Source of the DNA: an uncultured Chlorobiales bacterium
Lineage (GTDB): Bacteria > Bacteroidota > Chlorobiia > Chlorobiales > Thermochlorobacteraceae
Direction: 5' to 3'
Length of the DNA stretch: 5,963 nucleotides
Assembly (NCBI GenBank): GCA_937959145.1
Contig: CALGMC010000054.1
Location: 1 to 5,963, forward strand
In this document: positions 5,515 to 5,963 of the stretch, piece by piece
Position numbering within the stretch: the stretch's first letter is position 1
Layout: every line of letters starts with the position of its first letter
Position numbers and translations under genes: made by a program
Notes under the pieces: generated by a model
What the model was told of the DNA's origin: nothing
Seen by the model: the letters and a program-made list of their open reading frames with translations, nothing else
Database searches by the model: none

Positions 5515-5963
5515 TGTGTGTGTGTTGGGCAAAGGGGCAACTGCACGAGAAACGTTGTGCCTTTGCCTTTACCTTCCGACTCTGCCCAGATTTTTCCTTG
5601 ATGAAGATCGACAATTTGTTTGGTGATAAAGAGCCCCATGCCCGTTGAACGCTCGCCCATCGTGGGTTTCGAGGAAAGCGTTTGAAATTTTCCGAACAGT
5701 TTTTTCATATCGTCTGCTGAAAGTCCCTGCCCTTCATCTTTGACGCTTACGGTTGCGGTGTCTTTATCGCTTGTAATCGTAACGCTGATTTTCTTCTCCA
5801 TTAGGGAATATTTTATGGCATTGCTGATTAAGTTCTCGAAGACTTCATAGAGCAGTTGCGGGTCAGCCAATACACTTGCCGACGCTTGTTCATCGAGCAC
5901 AATTTCCTGCGACTTTTTCTCGACGAAAACGCGCATTGTATCGAGCACATGTTTTATCACCGC
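5508..5963 (-). CDS. Sensor histidine kinase, C-terminal ATPase part (partial)
   Basis: This is the 3' part of a two-component sensor kinase; the gene runs off the right edge. The visible 151 residues cover the HATPase_c domain, which binds ATP and phosphorylates the histidine of the preceding dimerisation domain. Counting from the methionine codon at 5960, the N-box is ENLISNAIKYS (42-52), the G1 box DEGQGL (75-80), the F-box LFGKF (88-92) and the G2 box STGMGLFITK (105-114), so the ATP site looks complete. That methionine is probably internal, because the frame stays open to the window edge and the dimerisation domain must lie upstream. The domain ends normally at FLVQLP; the last eight residues, LCPTHTHH, are an extra tail partly encoded by a TG repeat. 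The stimulus, membrane topology and cognate regulator are not in view. The stop overlaps the convergent cysteine-cluster gene by 7 bases. Confidence 0.93.
   Translation of the reverse strand, partial: AVIKHVLDTMRVFVEKKSQEIVLDEQASASVLADPQLLYEVFENLISNAIKYSLMEKKISVTITSDKDTATVSVKDEGQGLSADDMKKLFGKFQTLSSKPTMGERSTGMGLFITKQIVDLHQGKIWAESEGKGKGTTFLVQLPLCPTHTHH
5515..5524. repeat. Short (TG)5 tract at the end of the kinase gene
   Basis: Five TG units at 5515-5524 lie just after the stop of the cysteine-cluster gene and, on the minus strand, encode most of the THTHH end of the histidine kinase. The tract is short, but a 2-base slip would change the kinase terminus and its stop codon. Confidence 0.6.

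Noticed and set aside
5958..5960. ATG on the minus strand as the true start of the histidine kinase
   Set aside because: The frame remains open to the window edge, and a start here would leave a kinase without its histidine-bearing dimerisation domain.

Overview
The window looks like a chromosomal segment from the Bacteroidota/Chlorobiota branch. Three things support this: a clear PorV-type outer-membrane protein, a large secreted protein with a type IX secretion (T9SS) C-terminal sorting domain, and start regions with no Shine-Dalgarno sequence but with TTTGC elements resembling the TAnnTTTG -7 box of Bacteroidota promoters. The sequence is about half G+C by eye. A Chloroherpeton-like or related Chlorobiota lineage is a guess from general resemblance and was not tested.

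Layout, left to right. A 122-base leader with weak promoter-like elements precedes porV (123-1298, +). A strong intrinsic terminator (1324-1357) closes porV, and its T-tract runs into a possible promoter for the next gene. A 1004-residue secreted protein follows (1389-4403, +): signal peptide, M6 (immune-inhibitor-A-like) peptidase domain, beta-propeller/FG-GAP-like region and T9SS type A sorting domain. Next come a Uma2-family PD-(D/E)XK protein (4465-4956, +) and a YkgJ-type cysteine-cluster protein (5047-5514, +), each with its own promoter-like element. The right end holds the 3' part of a sensor histidine kinase on the minus strand (5508-5963), convergent with the cysteine-cluster gene and overlapping it by 7 bases.

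Functionally the left two-thirds form a T9SS pair: PorV, the outer-membrane shuttle and attachment-complex component, beside a protein whose C-terminus marks it as a T9SS client. The most interesting observation is that the M6-like protein keeps nearly all family landmarks (HAG, GLPDLF, LMDGEG, SAWERLALGW, FLLENRQ, LIWHIDED, LLEADG), but the zinc-binding HExxH site reads ASFGS. All three catalytic and metal residues are replaced in an intact frame, so it is probably a pseudopeptidase. Its propeller-plus-sorting-domain architecture also recalls PorZ of the T9SS attachment complex. The other three genes show no obvious functional link to this pair or to each other. I see no RNA genes, CRISPR arrays, insertion sequences or recognisable defence locus.
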